From Gammaproteobacteria bacterium (GTDB lineage: Bacteria; Pseudomonadota; Gammaproteobacteria; Pseudomonadales; JAHEGP01), in the NCBI GenBank assembly GCA_030618705.1, contig JAUXCW010000003.1, forward strand, positions 1 to 39,221: a DNA stretch of 39,221 nucleotides. The letters run 5' to 3'. Numbering within the stretch: the stretch's first letter is position 1; every line of letters starts with the position of its first letter. Of this stretch, positions 34,613 through 39,221 are shown piece by piece. Both the position numbers and the translations under genes were made by a program. The notes under the pieces are model-generated. The model made no database searches and had not been told where the DNA came from. It saw nothing but the letters and a program-made list of their open reading frames with translations.

Positions 34613-36958
34613 CTAGCTGGCGATGTCGCGCAGCAGGGTATTGGCTTCCTCGACTTGCACCTCGGAGCCGTCTTGCAGCACTTCTTCGAGGATATCCCGC
34701 GCACCATCGACATCACCCATGTCGACATAAGCGCGAGCCAGGTCGAGCTTGGTCGCGATCTCGTCACCATCGACCATTTCGCTGAGATTGTCGTCGAGGT
34801 CATCGCCGGCATCGAGCATATCCGCCAATGCCGAGGCATTGTCCCCTTGCCGGGTATCGCCGTCATCCGGCTGGATATCAAAATCCAGGTTGTCCAGCTC
34901 GGCATTAGTCTCGGCATTGGTTTCGGCATTGTCCGGGCTGACCCCGGTAGAATCCGACGGCAGGCTGATGTCGAAATCGAGACCGGCATCGTCTTCCAGG
35001 TCAAGATTGTCCACTGCCAGGTCCAGGGCTGTGTGCTGGGCAGTGTCATCCAGGCTGTCAACGTCGGACAGGTCGAAATCGAGGTCAAAATCGAGGTCAG
35101 TGTTGTCGATTTCCTCGTCCAGCGCCGCTTCCTCATCGCTCTCACCGGTAGTTGAAAACAGTGTGCTATCCGTTTCCGAACCCGCCTGCAGCCAGCCCTT
35201 GCCCACCGCCAGTTCATCGGCCAGATGCAGGCTGTCATTGTTCCCCGACGCTGCGAGGCCGGCATAGACTTCATTGAATTCTGACTCGCGATCCAGTTCG
35301 GCAAAAATCGACATCAATTTCAGTTGTAGCTCATCACGGCCCGGTTCTTTTTCGATAGCCTTTTGCAGCATCACCACCGCGTCGTCATGGCGATCATAAC
35401 TGCAGTACATTTCCGCTTCGGCAAGCGGGTCGAATTGCGCCGCATCGCTGTCGTCCTGTTCCGGCCCGGCGTCCAGGGTACTGAGTTGCGGCTCCTCGCT
35501 ATCGAGCTCATCCGCAGCCTGTTCACCGCTGGTATCTCCGACAAGGGTGGCAAAAACAGCGGCGGTATCATCTTCTGGCTGGTCTTCGTCCTCAGCCACG
35601 GCGAGTGCTTGCTGCCAATCTCCGTCGTCGCCGTCTTCTGCGGAACGTCGTTTCATCATCAGGCCGGCCGCGGCCAATAGCACCAACAAGCCAAATCCCC
35701 CGAGGTAGAGCGGGCTCATCAGCCTATCCATAATGCCCGGCTGGCTCTCTTGCTCCACGATCTCGCTTGCCGGCATATCCGCTGGCGCGGAATCCTCGGC
35801 GAAATTTCTGTCTACCGGCGCAGCTTCACTGGCGCTTGCCTCCTGCTCCAACCGGCCTTGCAACGACGCCAGCTGTGAATCCTTGAGTTCGATCAGCTTT
35901 TCCAGGGTATCGATCTGGCCTTCCAGGTCGGAGAGCCGACCATCGAGCTCGTTATTCTCCCGGCTGGCCCGGTCCAGCTTTTCCTGGGCCGCATTGAGAT
36001 CGCTGCGCACTGCCTCGACATCAGCCGCCTCGTCGCTGCCGCCACTGCTGCCGGCGACACTGGAGTCGGCCGTCGCGGCGCTGGACAGCTTCATATAGCC
36101 TTCATCCGCCGCCTTGGCCTGTGAACTCTGGACTGCGGCGGTATCACCAGCCTCCAGCGGTGCTGTCGAGCCGGTTTTCCACGCCTCGTTCTGCATCGCC
36201 ACCGCCTGGATGGCTTGCTGTTTACTCAATTCGTCTAATTGCTCGGCGCTGGGCAGGCGCAACACCTGGCCACTGCGCAGACCATTGATATTCTGGCGGG
36301 CAAAGGCCCTGGGGTTATTGCGGTAGATCGCCATCATGGTTTGCTGCATGCTGGCTCCGGCAGGCCTGGCGCGAGACGCCAGACGCCACAGGGTATCGCT
36401 CTTCTGGGTGACGATCTCACCCTCTACCGGCGCCGGCAGCGGCAGTGCAGCCGCACTAGATGCGGGCGCAGGGACTCGCGCCCTGGCAGGAGCGGGTTTT
36501 ACCGCCGATTGCCTGGCCTGGGTATTGACCGCGGGGGCCGGTGTGGCCGTCGCCTTATCGGTAAAAACCGGCAGGTCAACCAGCACGGTATACTCTCGCA
36601 ACATGCGCCCGGCGGGCCAGCGGGCTTCGAGAATAAAATCGAGATAGGGTTCCCGCACCAGCCGCTTGGAGCTGATTTTAACGATCCCGTTACCCTTGCC
36701 GTCCAGCTGAACCGTAAATTTCAGATCGCTGAGAAAAAAGACTCGCTCCACTCCGGCGCGGTCGAAATCCTCCGAGGCCGCCAGTTTGACGGCGATTTGC
36801 TGTGCGTTCAAATCACCCAGGTTGTTGAGGGAAACCTCGGCCTGGAAGGGTTGATTGAGGCCGGATTTCAGCTCCATTTCCCCCAGACCCAGTGCGCTGA
36901 CCACCGACGCGTGCAGCGTACTAACCGCAAAGACAACTCCGGCAAGCTTTCGAACCAT
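34613..36958 (-). CDS. fimV: FimV-type polar hub/pilus assembly protein
   Basis: Inner membrane protein that organises the cell pole, type IV pili and type II secretion in Pseudomonas. 781 aa, shorter than P. aeruginosa FimV (about 919). Layout: signal peptide (1-22), FimV N-terminal domain (about 23-135, GLGEMELKSGLNQPFQAEV), Pro/Ala linker, LysM (about 182-237), coiled coil (about 312-374), membrane helix (about 415-435, SPLYLGGFGLLVLLAAAGLMM), a highly acidic cytoplasmic stretch with DLDFDL repeats, a TPR near 505-570 and the conserved FimV C-terminus (KLDLARAYVDMGDVDGARDIL). First gene after a 270-base gap, so it probably has its own promoter. Confidence 0.96.
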   Translation of the reverse strand: MVRKLAGVVFAVSTLHASVVSALGLGEMELKSGLNQPFQAEVSLNNLGDLNAQQIAVKLAASEDFDRAGVERVFFLSDLKFTVQLDGKGNGIVKISSKRLVREPYLDFILEARWPAGRMLREYTVLVDLPVFTDKATATPAPAVNTQARQSAVKPAPARARVPAPASSAAALPLPAPVEGEIVTQKSDTLWRLASRARPAGASMQQTMMAIYRNNPRAFARQNINGLRSGQVLRLPSAEQLDELSKQQAIQAVAMQNEAWKTGSTAPLEAGDTAAVQSSQAKAADEGYMKLSSAATADSSVAGSSGGSDEAADVEAVRSDLNAAQEKLDRASRENNELDGRLSDLEGQIDTLEKLIELKDSQLASLQGRLEQEASASEAAPVDRNFAEDSAPADMPASEIVEQESQPGIMDRLMSPLYLGGFGLLVLLAAAGLMMKRRSAEDGDDGDWQQALAVAEDEDQPEDDTAAVFATLVGDTSGEQAADELDSEEPQLSTLDAGPEQDDSDAAQFDPLAEAEMYCSYDRHDDAVVMLQKAIEKEPGRDELQLKLMSIFAELDRESEFNEVYAGLAASGNNDSLHLADELAVGKGWLQAGSETDSTLFSTTGESDEEAALDEEIDNTDLDFDLDFDLSDVDSLDDTAQHTALDLAVDNLDLEDDAGLDFDISLPSDSTGVSPDNAETNAETNAELDNLDFDIQPDDGDTRQGDNASALADMLDAGDDLDDNLSEMVDGDEIATKLDLARAYVDMGDVDGARDILEEVLQDGSEVQVEEANTLLRDIAS
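34898..34933. repeat. Three tandem imperfect 12-bp repeats inside fimV
   Basis: Units CTCGGCATTAGT, CTCGGCATTGGT and TTCGGCATTGTC lie head to tail and encode the AETNAETNAE stretch. Nearby, GGTCGAAATCGA/GGTCAAAATCGA (35071-35094) is a second 12-bp pair encoding DLDFDLDF. In-frame repeats of this length can expand or shrink by slippage without breaking the gene. Confidence 0.7.
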
Positions 36959-37228
36959 GACTCTCTACCCTATTATGTGGTTTCTGGAAACTGCCAGAAA
37001 ACGTGACACCTTCCCCTTATTGGCTGTGGCCATGTAAACAATACCAGCGCCAGCAACCGGACACTTTTCGTATATTTGTACTCAAGTATTCATTACGCGC
37101 AGGTTTTTCGCAAGAAATTGACCTTATCCTCGGCAAGAATGCGAAACAACGCAGGTTAATGGCTTGATTTCCGGATCAAGCCTAACTGTACACTCCAGGC
37201 CAGGCCGCCCGTTTTCACCCTCAAACGG
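36959..37228. other. asd-fimV intergenic region with a stem-loop
   Basis: 270 bases without a gene. A perfect 8-bp stem GGCTTGAT/ATCAAGCC (37161-37168 with 37175-37182) with loop TTCCGG lies about 50 bases beyond the asd stop and may end that transcript, though no T-run follows. The fimV-proximal part should hold its promoter, but I see no convincing -35/-10 pair. Confidence 0.45.
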
Positions 37229-38341
37229 CTAGAGCCGCCCTCTTATTATCGCCAACATGCGTCTCAGTGGCTCGGCGGCCCCCCATAACAACTGATCACC
37301 CACGGTAAACACCGACAGGTACTGCGGCCCCATATTGAGTTTGCGAATGCGCCCCGCAGGTACCCTCAAGTGTCCTGTCACCGCTGTCGGCGTCAGGTGT
37401 TCGAGGCTTTCAGCGCGGTGATTCGGTACGACTTCCACCCAATCATTGGCCTGCCCGATGATTGCCGTCACTTCATCGAGGGGCACATCACGCTTGAGCT
37501 TAACGGTCAAGGCCTGGCTATGGCAGCGCATGGCGCCGATGCGCACGCAGGTGCCGTCCACCGATACCGGTTGGGACTGCAGCCCCAGCAACTTGTTGGT
37601 TTCGGCCTGTCCTTTCCATTCCTCCCTGCTCTGGCCGTTTTCCACCTCGCTGTCAATCCAGGGCAGCAAACTACCGGCCAGCGGTGCGCCAAAGCAATCG
37701 ACGGGAAATTCCCCGGCGCGCATACACGCCAGCAGCTGGCGGTCGATGGCGAGAATATCCGACTCGGGGCTGTCCAGCTGTTGCGCCACCGAGTGGTGAA
37801 TGGCTCCCATTTGCCGGATGAGTTCCCGCATATTGCGCGCCCCCGCGCCGGAGGCGGCCTGGTAGGTCTGGGAGTTCACCCACTCGACCAGGTCGGCCTG
37901 GAACAAACCGCCAATCGCCATCAGCATCAGGCTTACCGTACAATTTCCGCCCACGTAGGTACGCACACCCCGCGCCATGGCCTCGTCGATCAGGCCCCGG
38001 TTGACCGGGTCCAGCACAATGACTGCAGTATCGTCCATGCGCAGGCTCGACGCCGCATCGATCCAGTAACCGTTCCAGCCACTTGCGCGCAGCGCGGCGT
38101 AGACCTCGCCGGTATAATCGCCACCCTGGCACGACACCACCACGTCCATTGCCGCCAACCGGGCAATATCTTTCGCATCTTGCAACGGTCCCGCGGCAAC
38201 ACCCACCCCGGGGCTGTCACCGCCGATATTTGATGTGGTAAAAAAGGTCGGCGCCAGGCCCTGAAAATCATTTTCGGCCCGCATTCGCTCCAGCAATACC
38301 GAGCCGACCATGCCCCGCCAGCCAGTGAATCCCACTTTCAT
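37229..38341 (-). CDS. asd: Aspartate-semialdehyde dehydrogenase
   Basis: Reduces aspartyl phosphate to aspartate semialdehyde for lysine, threonine, methionine and diaminopimelate. 370 aa from ATG 38341, where GGAGGG lies 8 bases upstream; the tracked start 38404 runs into leuB. NADP-binding N-terminus [20 protein letters not shown], catalytic Cys in [17 protein letters not shown], and catalytic His in [13 protein letters not shown]. Length and motifs match the E. coli/Pseudomonas class. It follows leuB by 25 bases, as in Pseudomonas; the asd-like usg gene found next to it there is absent. Confidence 0.97.
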   Translation of the reverse strand: MKVGFTGWRGMVGSVLLERMRAENDFQGLAPTFFTTSNIGGDSPGVGVAAGPLQDAKDIARLAAMDVVVSCQGGDYTGEVYAALRASGWNGYWIDAASSLRMDDTAVIVLDPVNRGLIDEAMARGVRTYVGGNCTVSLMLMAIGGLFQADLVEWVNSQTYQAASGAGARNMRELIRQMGAIHHSVAQQLDSPESDILAIDRQLLACMRAGEFPVDCFGAPLAGSLLPWIDSEVENGQSREEWKGQAETNKLLGLQSQPVSVDGTCVRIGAMRCHSQALTVKLKRDVPLDEVTAIIGQANDWVEVVPNHRAESLEHLTPTAVTGHLRVPAGRIRKLNMGPQYLSVFTVGDQLLWGAAEPLRRMLAIIRGRL

Positions 38342-38366
38342 TCTGCTTACCCTCCAGTCGTCGCGG

Positions 38367-39221
<855 letters not shown>

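Noticed and set aside
33609-34616. 335-codon plus-strand ORF opposite truA
   Set aside because: Antisense shadow; truA carries the RTDTG motif and full length.
37370-38233. 287-codon plus-strand ORF opposite asd
   Set aside because: His- and Gln-rich translation typical of an antisense frame of a GC-rich gene.

Overview
The window reads as a chromosomal segment of a free-living, probably marine, gammaproteobacterium related to the Cellvibrionales/Pseudomonadales. The main reason is gene order. The right third runs leuB-asd-fimV-truA-trpF-trpB-trpA-accD-folC-dedD-cvpA-purF-metZ, all on the minus strand, which is the Pseudomonas cluster with trpBA added between trpF and accD. A second familiar block (lpxH, ppiB, glnS, cysS) and a moxR-DUF58-tgpA operon point the same way. 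Most of the sequence looks GC-rich. I recognised no tRNA, rRNA, CRISPR array or transposase gene. All assignments come from motifs and family knowledge read by eye; no database search was run.

Left region (1-7345, plus strand): the 3' part of an alpha/beta hydrolase, a wax ester synthase/diacylglycerol acyltransferase (WS/DGAT) with a lysine/arginine/alanine-rich histone-like tail, and a PaaI-type hotdog thioesterase. Together these suggest storage-lipid metabolism. They are followed by an ABC transporter and HlyD-type adaptor of a type I secretion system. No TolC-type outer membrane protein and no RTX substrate is present in the window.

Region 7362-13748: a minus-strand operon glnS-cysS-(LplT-like MFS fused to a degenerate PlsC domain), divergent from a plus-strand ppiB-lpxH pair. 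A small four-helix membrane protein of unknown function and a doubtful 66-codon ORF follow.

Region 14631-22765: miaE (tRNA hydroxylase) and acnB (aconitase B) are divergent around an AT-rich control region that carries an 18-bp perfect palindrome and a good acnB promoter. Then come tgpA, DUF58 and moxR on the minus strand, and a GFA-family zinc protein on the plus strand.

Region 22766-24861 is an islet of visibly lower GC. It holds a leucine-rich-repeat lipoprotein with an InlB-B-like repeat domain, a possible 49-codon ORF, and a near-perfect hairpin element (26-bp arms, 2-nt spacer) abutting metZ. It looks acquired.

Region 24862-39221: the housekeeping cluster for methionine, purine, folate, fatty acid, tryptophan and leucine/lysine-threonine synthesis, plus the polar hub protein FimV and the pseudouridine synthase TruA. 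Genes are tightly packed, with several 4-nt start/stop overlaps. leuB is cut by the right edge.

The most interesting leads are the histone-like tail on the WS/DGAT, the MFS-PlsC fusion that has lost its catalytic motifs, the LRR islet with its hairpin, and the palindromes at 5904-5921 and 15370-15387.
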